Assembly: GCA_002747435.1 (NCBI GenBank)
Contig: PDPH01000056.1
Coordinates: 1-59,854, forward strand
Length of the DNA: 59,854 nt
Direction of reading: 5' to 3'
Source: Pseudomonadota bacterium
Lineage (GTDB): Bacteria; Pseudomonadota; Gammaproteobacteria; Thiotrichales; Thiotrichaceae
Below are positions 47,738-56,879 of the stretch, in pieces. Below the pieces are notes generated by a model. The model was not told the origin of the DNA, ran no database searches, and saw only the letters and a program-made list of their open reading frames with translations. A program made the translations under genes and the position numbers. Positions within the stretch are counted from its first letter, which is position 1, and the number at the start of each line of letters is the position of its first letter.

Positions 47738-49258
47738 TTAAGGTGCTGCTATAGACCGTGCTTTTACACGCACGGTTATATTAATCACCTTGGATTCACC
47801 CACTGCCAAACTACCAACCGACCAGTTTCCTGTAACAGGATCATAAGCATCTGAACTATCATCATTTAAATAATCCACCGCATGTATCGGTAAGGGATCA
47901 TTAACCACTACACCCGTAGCAGCATGAGGACCATCATTGGTGACAGTCAGGGTATAATCGAAAGTTTCGCCCCGATTGACCCTTAGCTTATCTACCGTTT
48001 TTTCCATGTGCACATCGGCACTCGCCTGAACAGTAACATCGGCAATATCATGATCGTCTTCATCACTACTCGTATTATCAATAACATCATCTACGAATAC
48101 ATCATTGGCCGAATCGCTATCAAAACTAGAATCAGCATCTGTTGCTGGAGAACCGCCCACACCATTGGCCGAAACAATCTCAGCCGCATTACGCAATACA
48201 CCCACCGGAGCATTAGCATTGACTTTCAAAGCAATCGTAACCGTGGCAAAACCACCGGCTGGAATAGCAGCAATCGGGGTATTCAAACTAGCTTGTGTAC
48301 CATTCAACGTCCAATTGCTGTCGGCCAACTGCATATCAGCCGGTATGTAATCCATGATGGCTACATTGCTTGCTTCAATATTGCCTTGGTTAAAGACCTC
48401 AATAACATAGTTAACTGTATCACCTACATTGACCGTAGCTGACTGATCAGATGCCAATGACTTGCGTAAAGCCAAGTCAAAGACGGGAACAGGTGTGAAG
48501 CTAACAGCATAATCTTCAACTTCACCATCCGGCAAACTGCCTGTAGCGTTGCTAGCATCCATCGTAGCTGTAGTCATACGGCAACGCATATAGCTGGAGC
48601 CACCAGTAGCCGTACTAGCATGAGCTGGAACCACAGGCATAGGCATAGACACACTGATCGCCGCATCAGCACTTCCAGCAGGTATTAGAGCACTACCCGA
48701 CTCAGAACCATCCGTCGCAAAAATGCCGTTACCATCATAATCAATCCAGCACATAACATTTGCATCAGTGCTAGAAGCATTGCTAGCGGTCAGACTCAAT
48801 GTTAAAGCTTGCCCATCGGTCAAATTAAGCTCCGTGATGACACCATCCTCATCATCACCATTTTGATCATCACCCAGTGCATCTGTACTGGCTTGACCGT
48901 CGGTTTCATCATCAAGTGCAACACCCAAATGTAATCCCGGATAAATTTCGTGTACAGCACCACTCGCACTAGCCGTTGTGCCATAAAAATCTGGAGCATC
49001 ACCCCAGTCATAAATAGATTGCACAGTTAAAACCGCACAATCCTCATCATTTTCATTGCTTTCGGCATCAACCGCCGTTGCTATAGCAGCAGTGCTGCCT
49101 TTATTGCCGGGCGTGGAGTTCGGGTCGTTTTCGTTGGCACTCATGATTTCCGCACAGTTATTTACGGTTTCATCAGCTAGGGCATGGCCTGCTGTTAATA
49201 GCCCACCTGTCATACAGACAAACAATAAGGCATGTTTTGTGTACTTTATAGTTTTCAT
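47738..49258 (-). CDS. Secreted GEVED plus DUF11 repeat protein (paralogue of the gene at 49440)
   Basis: A 506-residue exported protein with a signal peptide ending near ALA (about residue 28). The head NNCAEIMSAN ... DEDCAV carries two Cys about 45 residues apart, followed by YDWGDAPDFYGTT and a GEVED domain (ending DGEVEDYAVSF near 250), then two DUF11 domains (VFDLALRKSLASDQSATVN and VHMEKTVDKLRVNRGE). The protein stops at the end of the last DUF11 without any sorting or anchor sequence. Closely similar in plan and sequence to the next upstream gene, so one is a duplicate. Function unknown; adhesin or matrix role is an inference. Confidence 0.85.
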   Translation of the reverse strand: MKTIKYTKHALLFVCMTGGLLTAGHALADETVNNCAEIMSANENDPNSTPGNKGSTAAIATAVDAESNENDEDCAVLTVQSIYDWGDAPDFYGTTASASGAVHEIYPGLHLGVALDDETDGQASTDALGDDQNGDDEDGVITELNLTDGQALTLSLTASNASSTDANVMCWIDYDGNGIFATDGSESGSALIPAGSADAAISVSMPMPVVPAHASTATGGSSYMRCRMTTATMDASNATGSLPDGEVEDYAVSFTPVPVFDLALRKSLASDQSATVNVGDTVNYVIEVFNQGNIEASNVAIMDYIPADMQLADSNWTLNGTQASLNTPIAAIPAGGFATVTIALKVNANAPVGVLRNAAEIVSANGVGGSPATDADSSFDSDSANDVFVDDVIDNTSSDEDDHDIADVTVQASADVHMEKTVDKLRVNRGETFDYTLTVTNDGPHAATGVVVNDPLPIHAVDYLNDDSSDAYDPVTGNWSVGSLAVGESKVINITVRVKARSIAAP

Positions 49259-49439
49259 GAATAAACTCATCAATAAAAAGCTTAGGCTTTCTGGAACTTA
49301 CAAAAACGGCTAGAACCACCACAAAATGTTTTGAAATAACATTTATCAGGTATTCGCGCAGCCGACAGCCACGCAAATACCATTAGGCTTATCCCACCCC
49401 ACGCACAGCGCAGTTTAGGTAAGCTCATCAACAAATACC

Positions 49440-50927
49440 TTATGGTGTACGTGACTTAACCGTTACTGTAATATCGATGCTGCGTGAAGCGCCTTTCGCC
49501 AAATTGCCAACAGACCAGTTACCTGTTCCAGCATCGTAAGCGCCACCACTGGTATCGGAAACATAAGTAAGCGTGGCAGGTAATTGGTCAGTTACTACGA
49601 CACCAGTCGCATTATCTGGTCCCTTATTGGTAGCAGTCAGCGTATAGACTAAGGTTTCACCACGGCGAACGATCTCTTTATCAACGGTCTTTGAGACAGA
49701 AATATCTACCGTTGGATCAACAGTGATAGTGGCCGTATCGTGATCATCTTCATCACCGCCAGAGTTATCAACGACATCAGGGACAATACCTTTTTCATTG
49801 GCAGAGTTATTATCCATAATAGAGTCATTATCAGTTGCTGGATTACCACTACCATCTTTGGCGGCCATAATTTCAGCCGCATTCTCCTTAGAACCTGTTG
49901 TAGCGCCCTCATCCACCACCAAACTAATTGAAACAGTCGTTGTTTCACCTGCTGGCAAGCTCGCAATAGGAGTATTCAGCGTCGCAGAAGCACCATCATC
50001 ACTGGCTGTCCAGTTAGTATCACTCAGCGTCATACCTGCTGGTATGTAGTCAATGATTTTAATATCGCTTGCATCGATACCACCTTGGTTAATTACTTCA
50101 ATCTTGTAATTAACCGTGTCGCCTGCTCGAACATTGCTAGCCTGGTTGGTTTCCAATGACTTACGCAAAGCCAAGTCAAATTGTGGCTGAGCAACAAAGC
50201 TGACTAAATAATCCTCAACCTCACCGTCGCTGAGCGCACCAGTTGCACTGCTAGCATCTACGGTATCAGTGGTCAAACGACAACGAGCGTAGCTGCTACC
50301 GCCGGTATCCGTAGAGGCCGTCGCAGGTACTTGTGGCATGGTGACATCGATACTCGCATCGGTACTTCCCATCCGCACTACTGCACCACCAGACTCAGAA
50401 CCATCGGTAGCAAACACACCATCACCATTATAATCAATCCAGCAAATGACCTGTGCTGGATTAGGTGAAGTATTCGTGGCCGTTACACTCAATGTTAATG
50501 CCTGACCATCGGTAAGTGATGGAATATTGACGCCATCCTCTTCCGTGCCATCTAAATCAGCAGCAACACTTGGCTGACCATTTGCTTCAGGCTCTACGGT
50601 CGCACCTAAATGTAAATCAGGGAAGATTTCATGTGAAGCACCTGTCGTACCATAAAAATCAGGCGCATCACCCCAGTCATAAATAGATTTAACGCTTGTC
50701 ACAGCACAAGCTTCATCATCTTCGTTAGTATTGCCATTAACCGCCGTCAGGATATCCGCTGTTGTTCCTTTATTATTAGGTTTCGAGTCCGAATCATCCT
50801 CTGCTGTTGCCGTCACCTGTACACAGTTATTGACATCAAAATCAGCCCAAGCTGTATTACCTGCCGTTAAGACACCAATGGCACAAAAGCTCAATAGTAC
50901 CTGTCTGGTCGTTATCATTTTTCTCAT
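49440..50927 (-). CDS. Secreted GEVED plus DUF11 repeat protein (paralogue of the gene at 47738)
   Basis: A 495-residue exported protein. Signal peptide (cleavage near AWA), head with NNCVQVTA and DEACAV, YDWGDAPDFYGTT, GEVED domain (DGEVEDYLVSF near 235) and two DUF11 domains (FDLALRKSLETNQASNVR and VSKTVDKEIVRRGETLV). It ends just after the last DUF11. The frame continues 18 codons upstream of ATG 50927; an ATG at 50918 is also possible. Same layout as its neighbour, with clear but diverged identity. Confidence 0.85.
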   Translation of the reverse strand: MRKMITTRQVLLSFCAIGVLTAGNTAWADFDVNNCVQVTATAEDDSDSKPNNKGTTADILTAVNGNTNEDDEACAVTSVKSIYDWGDAPDFYGTTGASHEIFPDLHLGATVEPEANGQPSVAADLDGTEEDGVNIPSLTDGQALTLSVTATNTSPNPAQVICWIDYNGDGVFATDGSESGGAVVRMGSTDASIDVTMPQVPATASTDTGGSSYARCRLTTDTVDASSATGALSDGEVEDYLVSFVAQPQFDLALRKSLETNQASNVRAGDTVNYKIEVINQGGIDASDIKIIDYIPAGMTLSDTNWTASDDGASATLNTPIASLPAGETTTVSISLVVDEGATTGSKENAAEIMAAKDGSGNPATDNDSIMDNNSANEKGIVPDVVDNSGGDEDDHDTATITVDPTVDISVSKTVDKEIVRRGETLVYTLTATNKGPDNATGVVVTDQLPATLTYVSDTSGGAYDAGTGNWSVGNLAKGASRSIDITVTVKSRTP

Positions 50928-51034
50928 TCGTCTAAAACCCCTAATTTTTAAAATTGATTTATGATTGTTATACCTATTCATAGCTCAGCTTTTACATCTA
51001 AGTACAGGGAGATCATGCCAAGCAGATAAACTGG

Positions 51035-53599
51035 TTAAAAAGGCACATCAGGACTACGCACAGTAATATTTAAACTTCTGGATTCACCCGCTGGAATATT
51101 GCCAATCGTCCAATGGCCGCTCGCATTCACATAAGCACCAGCGCCATCATCACTGACATAAAGCAGTGCCGCCGGCAATACATCCTTAACGACAACACCA
51201 GTGGCTGTTGCAGCGCCCGCATTACTAACAGTCAAATTAAATATAGCCGTTTCACCACGCTGAATAATCGTAGGATTCACAGTTTTACTGAGCTGCAAAT
51301 CAGCCTGTGGACGCTCTACAAATCCAAAATCCAAGGTATGATTATTTTCGCCGCTAGCGCCTACGGTGAAGTTAATCTCAGCAGTGCCCGCATTATCAAT
51401 AGCGTCAGAATCCAGTAAATCGGTTGCTGCACTGTTGCCGGTTTCACCGTTGGCATTACTATTACTCAATAGATAAGCAGACAAGGCATCTTGTGAACTA
51501 TCAACGCGCAAAACACAGCTTTCACCCCAATCCATAAAACTTGCATTCCCGCCACTGGCATTGCTGAACGCATACAAACCACCACGGCTTGTAGTAACAC
51601 TGGCCGTATCCTGACCGCAAGTCAATGTTACATTCACACCATCGATACCGACTTCATTCGCATCTTGTAAACCATTGCTGTTAGCATCAAACCAAATACG
51701 ATCACCTACTTCTACCGGAGCAGCACTCCCTAATATTTCGACTTCACCCAAGCCACCCGCTTTACCAAACGTCCCTTCGCCCCCCGCTTTACCAGATTCA
51801 CGCGTTAAAATAAAAGCTTGCTCACCTTTACCGCTTGAATTTGACAACCACTTAATACCAGCTACGGCCATGCTGCCATCCGCAGGATCCATTTGGCTTA
51901 AAACAACTCGCCCCGAACCAGGCAAAAATGCCAAACCGCCCAAATGTGAGTTTTGGTGCTCATTCTGACTGCGCCCGAAATCCCCCACATAAAACTCACC
52001 GCCCCCAGGGCCTTCAGCATTGTCTACGCCAGTTGTGATTACACCACCGCAACTGCCATTTGACTCCAATAACCACGACCCTGTGCCATTTGGACAAGCC
52101 CGATAAATATCACCTTGTGATAAACCTTCTGTACTAGTTGAGGTAGATACAGTATCCGTGGAGTAGTTTTTAAAGCCCAACTGATGTGCTGAGCGATCCA
52201 TGAATCCCATGATCAAAGAACCATCAATATCAAATTCAATATCAGAAAATATTGGCGATAAGGCCGAGGCATACCAAGTATCCTTATCTAGCACATCATT
52301 CCAATCACGCGCCCAAGGCCGCCAATCTGCAGGAGCCACATTGTCTACACCTTGCCGCTTACCACGAGGAAAGACCAAACTGTAATCAAGTACTGTTGTA
52401 AAAGTGCTGCCATTTAACTGCATTACATAAGCATGCAAATCATCGGTGTCATGGGAAGTTTCTGCGGAACAGACCACACCGATATACACTTCAGCGTCAT
52501 TTACCCCAATGGCAAAAGGACGTACATCATCTGCGTTACAACGAGCCGCATCAGGATTGGGTACTGCAATAGCTGCGGACAGCGTTTTACTTGCTACATC
52601 AATCATTAGCAATTGTCGACCGGCCAACTCCATGACATACAACATTTTACCGTCTTCCGACATATCAATGTCGCCAATACCGCGCTTGCCGACCGCATCA
52701 AATGCCAACACATCATGATTGGGCGAAGTACGCTCAGGTGGTAAGGTACTGCCTTCTTCGGTACGCGGATCCTGACCAGCATTCACTCCGCTTAAGGTAT
52801 TAATATCCAGCCAAGGTGTTACGGTTTGGGTAGCAACATCAATCGCATAAATACCCCCAGTTGTGGTATTGCTGCCATCGATAGACCCCAAACCCACATG
52901 CCGCTTTACAAAGGCAGCCGCAAACAAAGTACCTGTTTCACGCTGATAAGCCAAACCCCAAGTTGAACCGATATCACCCAAATTAGCTAGATTGGTATAG
53001 GCCGGTGCATCCCAAATCCAATTCTCGGAATTATCAGGAAACATACGCAGCGAGCTGAAATCTTTCGCTAAGGGATCACCATTGCCAGTCGTTGCCAAGG
53101 GATCACCGTTCACATAGACGGAGGTCACCAAATTAGGGGTAGAGGTATCAAAATAATCAGCCGGATTATACAAACCCAAATTTACCGACGTGTCACCATC
53201 AGTCACAAACTGCACCAAGGTATTCGTACCTGAGTCTGTCATACTAGGAAAAAGATAGGAAGGAATATTAAGAAACTCGACCCGCACGTGGTTACCTAGA
53301 CTCCCTACGGTAGAAGACCACGCGCCCGTTGTACTGCTTGTGACCGTTTCGGTCACACCATTATCGCCTGTGACGCGCACGCTAATACCTTCTACACCAA
53401 GCTCATTCAAATCTCGCGTGCCATAAACGTTTGAGGTTGTGCCGTTGAACGACCACTCGCGGTAGACCTCACCGCTCACATTGGCCTTAACCCCACCAGC
53501 ACTACACAGAAGCAATAACAGGCTACTGACCTGCAACCAGCTCATCCAGCCGCTCTGTTTGCTTCTAAAGAAGCCCCACCGTGTTATTATTTTTCTCAT
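51035..53599 (-). CDS. Large secreted protein: SdrD-like domains, propeller-like core, DUF11 end
   Basis: An 854-residue exported protein. After an extended signal region (hydrophobic part about 22-38, ending VKA), it has an SdrD/Cna-B-like domain (about 40-140), a large beta-rich core (about 190-620) with repeated features of a beta-propeller (GGIYAIDVATQTVTPWLD, GIGDIDMSEDGKMLYVMEL), a second SdrD B-like domain (VGDRIWFDANSNGLQDANE) and a C-terminal DUF11 domain that ends the protein. ATG 53599 is preferred over an open frame 30 codons longer. The core resembles the lipoprotein encoded just upstream. Role unknown; surface or matrix protein likely. Confidence 0.82.
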   Translation of the reverse strand: MRKIITRWGFFRSKQSGWMSWLQVSSLLLLLCSAGGVKANVSGEVYREWSFNGTTSNVYGTRDLNELGVEGISVRVTGDNGVTETVTSSTTGAWSSTVGSLGNHVRVEFLNIPSYLFPSMTDSGTNTLVQFVTDGDTSVNLGLYNPADYFDTSTPNLVTSVYVNGDPLATTGNGDPLAKDFSSLRMFPDNSENWIWDAPAYTNLANLGDIGSTWGLAYQRETGTLFAAAFVKRHVGLGSIDGSNTTTGGIYAIDVATQTVTPWLDINTLSGVNAGQDPRTEEGSTLPPERTSPNHDVLAFDAVGKRGIGDIDMSEDGKMLYVMELAGRQLLMIDVASKTLSAAIAVPNPDAARCNADDVRPFAIGVNDAEVYIGVVCSAETSHDTDDLHAYVMQLNGSTFTTVLDYSLVFPRGKRQGVDNVAPADWRPWARDWNDVLDKDTWYASALSPIFSDIEFDIDGSLIMGFMDRSAHQLGFKNYSTDTVSTSTSTEGLSQGDIYRACPNGTGSWLLESNGSCGGVITTGVDNAEGPGGGEFYVGDFGRSQNEHQNSHLGGLAFLPGSGRVVLSQMDPADGSMAVAGIKWLSNSSGKGEQAFILTRESGKAGGEGTFGKAGGLGEVEILGSAAPVEVGDRIWFDANSNGLQDANEVGIDGVNVTLTCGQDTASVTTSRGGLYAFSNASGGNASFMDWGESCVLRVDSSQDALSAYLLSNSNANGETGNSAATDLLDSDAIDNAGTAEINFTVGASGENNHTLDFGFVERPQADLQLSKTVNPTIIQRGETAIFNLTVSNAGAATATGVVVKDVLPAALLYVSDDGAGAYVNASGHWTIGNIPAGESRSLNITVRSPDVPF

Positions 53600-53701
53600 T
53601 GATCCCACTTTCCACTGCACACTGTCCGCAGAACAAAAAAGCCCAAAGCGTGCGCAACCCCTGATGATAAAGTGTGTTAAATCAAGCACTAGGCTTTTAT
53701 T

Positions 53702-53729
53702 AATATAAGTATTTATGTAACGATCTTAA
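53702..53729 (-). promoter_or_regulatory. Candidate promoter for the large SdrD/DUF11 gene
   Basis: On the minus strand TTAAGA (53729-53724), 16 bases, TATATT (53707-53702). The start site would be near 53695, about 95 bases before the ATG at 53599. The region is AT-rich, so chance matches are likely. Confidence 0.35.
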
Positions 53730-53748
53730 CGGTATATACGAATTTGGC

Positions 53749-54687
53749 CTAGAATCCAGCCTCTGGTGTAGTCCCCCTGAAAGACCACGCATCATCCGAT
53801 GCCTGATAGATAAAGTTATAAACCCTTTTATAAGGATTATTTTCTGCCATTAAGCGAAAGCCAAAGTTCACTTCTTTGACTTGCATGACATATTGCCTAT
53901 CCTGAGCTTGCCTAAAACTGAATTTTTTTGCATTCGTCACATTCCCCTCAGGCAAGGCGGCCAAGGAAAACTCATGGCGCAGTTGTCGCGTAAAATTCCC
54001 TTCATGATCAAGTACAACAGAGTAAACATCTGGCGAACGTGCTGCCCCCAGATACAAACGCTTATAGCACACGTCATTAAAAACCCCCAGACCAATCACA
54101 TCCGTCTCCGGTAAGGTAGACATAATTTCACCACTTGCCACCGCAATGCGATAGATACGTCCCTTGGTTTCGCTGCCATTTGAACCGGCAATGCTACTAA
54201 CATAGAGGCTGTCCGTATCACAATCATACGCCAGCCCCATTACCCCCAAAGGATGCGCTGCTGAAGGCTTTTCACCGGGCAAGTCCAACCACAAACGCAT
54301 AACGCCGGTTTTGGTATCAATGCGATAAATACGGTTTTGTAGTTCCGGTGGATTATGGGTCAAACTCACTTCCGGGGTTGCAGCCACATAAATATGCCCA
54401 TGACGATCACGTACAAATGCACCCACATGGCCAGCATCGTCCCAACTGGGATGCTGCCAAGTTTCACCGCTAGTGCTTTCTACCAAACGTAGCCCCATAT
54501 AAGCTTGCTGGCGACTATCAATTGCAATCGGCATTTTCAGACCAGTCTGTGCCATAAAAGCGGGTAAAGTCACACAACGATCTGTCAAACCAGGGCGAAA
54601 CTTTTCCGCTTCAGATTGAGCTTGGCAAGCAACCAGCGCATAGAGACTGAACGCAATAATCAATCCATACTGCAACAAAAATTTCAT
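53749..54687 (-). CDS. Propeller-like lipoprotein, hypothetical
   Basis: A 312-residue predicted lipoprotein (lipobox LVAC, Cys about 21). The rest is beta-rich with repeated units such as HVGAFVRDRHGHIYVAATPE, NRIYRIDTKTGVMRLWLD and GRIYRIAVASGEIM, suggesting an incomplete beta-propeller related to the core of the next gene. Cysteines CDTD and CYKRLYLG are present. The ATG overlaps the stop of the upstream gene by four bases (ATGA), so the two are translationally coupled and probably act together. No enzymatic motif recognised. Confidence 0.75.
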   Translation of the reverse strand: MKFLLQYGLIIAFSLYALVACQAQSEAEKFRPGLTDRCVTLPAFMAQTGLKMPIAIDSRQQAYMGLRLVESTSGETWQHPSWDDAGHVGAFVRDRHGHIYVAATPEVSLTHNPPELQNRIYRIDTKTGVMRLWLDLPGEKPSAAHPLGVMGLAYDCDTDSLYVSSIAGSNGSETKGRIYRIAVASGEIMSTLPETDVIGLGVFNDVCYKRLYLGAARSPDVYSVVLDHEGNFTRQLRHEFSLAALPEGNVTNAKKFSFRQAQDRQYVMQVKEVNFGFRLMAENNPYKRVYNFIYQASDDAWSFRGTTPEAGF

Positions 54688-56471
54688 AACTGCACCGGAA
54701 TAAACATAGGCCCTGAATAACAAGGCCAAACCTTGATTTCTTTTATCCCATCCTTAATACGAGTATCCGCCCAACAATATTCACTACCCGCAGTCCCATC
54801 ATTTTTTAACTGCGGCACATACCACATCACCACATCCTGGTTTTGCAAAGACTCCGCAGGCTCAATAAACACTTCAGGTCCTTGCCGATAATCAGTATTG
54901 CAACATGAACCCAGCGTCATCATATCTTGCTCACCTTCTTCTGGCTTATAAACGCTGAAATACGTAAACGCATGATCACCACGCCCACCATCACCAAACT
55001 GACCACGGCTAGGCTCTACATAAAAACCTCGTCCATCCTGCCCGGTAATCCGGTATTGATAACCCTCCTGAGTCAATTGAGCCTTGTCCAGCAAGCGCCA
55101 TTGTTCTTCCTGCCAATCCACCCATTGTTTACCATCCCATTCTGCAACATTCTCTACTGGATCATCTGCCCCCGTATCAACATCAATACGTACAACAGGA
55201 CGGTAAGTACCATCAGTACCACAACCACGTCCATAATCAGCCTGTGCTACCCGGAAACGACCATCGTGATAAAACTCAAAACGCTGTACATAACGATAAT
55301 TACACGGTATAGGCCAAGGCGGTTGGCGAAAATCCTGAATCAAAGCAAAGCCGATTTCTTTGCCATCCTGCATAATCGCTTCTATCTGCGGACCGTCGTG
55401 TGCAATCACCACAGCCGCGCTGAATAGCGGACAACCAATCGCATCACTATAACCAAAGCCATCTTTGGAGGAATAACTAACATGCCAATCCAATAACTTG
55501 GCATTTTTAATAACACGCCGTCCTTTAAAACGAACATGACTAATTTGCAGGCCATCTGAGCCTGTAATCACATAATCCAAATCCCAATCTTGCCGAGACA
55601 GACTATTCTGTTTTTCGCAGTAATGATGGTAAGTCGACTCATTTTCCAACTTGCGCTCTGTCACCACAATGGGCGGCCCACTGCTACCCAAGTCCGTCCA
55701 GCGCGTACCGACTACTCGCCCTTCTGTTAAATCGACGATGACCCATAAAGCATCGCTTTCAAACACATAGGTCGGCGCTACACACAAATGCTGGGAGCGC
55801 TCACAGCGGGAATCCTGCAAGGCCGTCTTGAATTCACTTTTATCAGGTTGACGTGTTTTGGACTCCTCCCCCAAAATAGCGCGCACTTCAGGCGAAGCCG
55901 CCGCAATCGCATTGGACAAATCAATTAAACGCTGACTCAAATCAGGTTGAGCATAATTCTGTCGCGCCACACCCAATACTTTATTATTAACAACATCCAC
56001 AAAAGCCAGCGCTGAAGCATTATGGAAATAATTATACATTTCCACTCGGTAACAGTCCGTCTGCTCACAAGGCCCCGCATCACCATTAAAATCTGCCGCT
56101 AAAACAGGTCGCACGGTCATAATTTCATTACGCAAGGCTGTGCCACTGCGTTCGTCGCGGGTGAAAGCAACAAACTGAGGATTCGCCAAAGCAATACGTT
56201 GTGCCAACTGGGCTTTAGGATCAGACAATTCGGCTGCATCAAGTGGCAAAACAGGTGGATCGGCAGCAAGGGCTTGCTGAACTCTTTGTAAATAAGCAGC
56301 CCACTCAGGCACTTGTCGTGCCAAAGCTTCGGAAGAAGAAGCGTGCACCAACTGACTGGTCTCAGCAAATTTATCCTCAGCGCTTGGCAGAAGTGCCCCC
56401 TGCTGTTTTTCTCCACAAGCCGACAATAGCAATGAAAGAAACACTAGGCTCCCTGCCCATCTCCATTTCAT
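54684..56471 (-). CDS. Copper-amine-oxidase-fold lipoprotein lacking copper ligands
   Basis: A 595-residue lipoprotein (lipobox LLSAC, Cys about 19). Its second half can be lined up by eye with copper amine oxidases: NYRYVQRFEFYHDGRFRV (N391-Y392-R393-Y394) against the topaquinone motif N-Y-D/E-Y, and RPVVRIDVDTG against the segment that follows the paired copper His. The tyrosine is kept, but D/E is replaced by Arg, the H-x-H pair is absent, and the third His near the C-terminus is not seen. Many Cys are present (CEKQ, IGCPLF, CNYR, GCGT, CCNT, EYCW, WPCY), suggesting disulfides. Probably a non-enzymatic surface protein. It opens the island and starts close to a terminator. Confidence 0.65.
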   Translation of the reverse strand: MKWRWAGSLVFLSLLLSACGEKQQGALLPSAEDKFAETSQLVHASSSEALARQVPEWAAYLQRVQQALAADPPVLPLDAAELSDPKAQLAQRIALANPQFVAFTRDERSGTALRNEIMTVRPVLAADFNGDAGPCEQTDCYRVEMYNYFHNASALAFVDVVNNKVLGVARQNYAQPDLSQRLIDLSNAIAAASPEVRAILGEESKTRQPDKSEFKTALQDSRCERSQHLCVAPTYVFESDALWVIVDLTEGRVVGTRWTDLGSSGPPIVVTERKLENESTYHHYCEKQNSLSRQDWDLDYVITGSDGLQISHVRFKGRRVIKNAKLLDWHVSYSSKDGFGYSDAIGCPLFSAAVVIAHDGPQIEAIMQDGKEIGFALIQDFRQPPWPIPCNYRYVQRFEFYHDGRFRVAQADYGRGCGTDGTYRPVVRIDVDTGADDPVENVAEWDGKQWVDWQEEQWRLLDKAQLTQEGYQYRITGQDGRGFYVEPSRGQFGDGGRGDHAFTYFSVYKPEEGEQDMMTLGSCCNTDYRQGPEVFIEPAESLQNQDVVMWYVPQLKNDGTAGSEYCWADTRIKDGIKEIKVWPCYSGPMFIPVQL

Positions 56472-56484
56472 AATTAGCCCTTTT

Positions 56485-56516
56485 TAAAACACAAAGCCCC
56501 GTCATATGACAGGGCT
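56485..56516 (-). terminator. Intrinsic terminator after the HIT gene
   Basis: On the minus strand AGCCC-T-GTCATATGAC-G-GGGCT (56516-56495) forms an 11-bp potential stem with one T-G pair, followed by TTGTGTTTT. It lies between the HIT gene stop (56538) and the next gene start (56471), ending about 14 bases before that ATG. Confidence 0.75.
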
Positions 56517-56537
56517 ACATCCAAACCTACAACCGTT

Positions 56538-56879
56538 TTAACCGGGTAAGCGCTGTAGTGTCTCCCCTGCCAGCAAGTGCAGGTGCATATGGAAAATAAC
56601 CTGTCCACCTTGCTCGCCACAATTCATAAAAACGCGATACCCTTCAGCATAACCTGTATCGGCTGCTATTTTTTTAGCCGCCAGAAATAATTTACCCACC
56701 AACTCAGCATCCGCTGGCTGCATATCATTGATAGTCGCAATATGCTGTCGCGGAATAATCAGCACATGCAAACTAGCCTGAGGATTAATATCATGGAAAG
56801 CGACTATATCCTCATCTTCATAAATTTTTTTAGCAGGAATCTCACCGGCTACAATCCGGCAAAACAGGCAATCACTCAT
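56538..56879 (-). CDS. HIT-family nucleotide-binding protein (HinT-like)
   Basis: A 113-residue histidine-triad protein. The start CLFCRIVAGEIPAKK with its Cys pair and the triad HMHLHLL (H97, H99, H101) are typical of HinT purine nucleoside phosphoramidases. Translation starts at ATG 56879, overlapping the recR stop by one base, with GGAGG nine bases upstream. A TTG one codon earlier is rejected. Confidence 0.94.
   Translation of the reverse strand: MSDCLFCRIVAGEIPAKKIYEDEDIVAFHDINPQASLHVLIIPRQHIATINDMQPADAELVGKLFLAAKKIAADTGYAEGYRVFMNCGEQGGQVIFHMHLHLLAGETLQRLPG

Noticed and set aside
44659..50927. CRISPR or short tandem DNA repeats in the surface genes
   Set aside because: The repetition is at domain level (SdrD, DUF11) with diverged DNA; there are no regularly spaced identical repeats.
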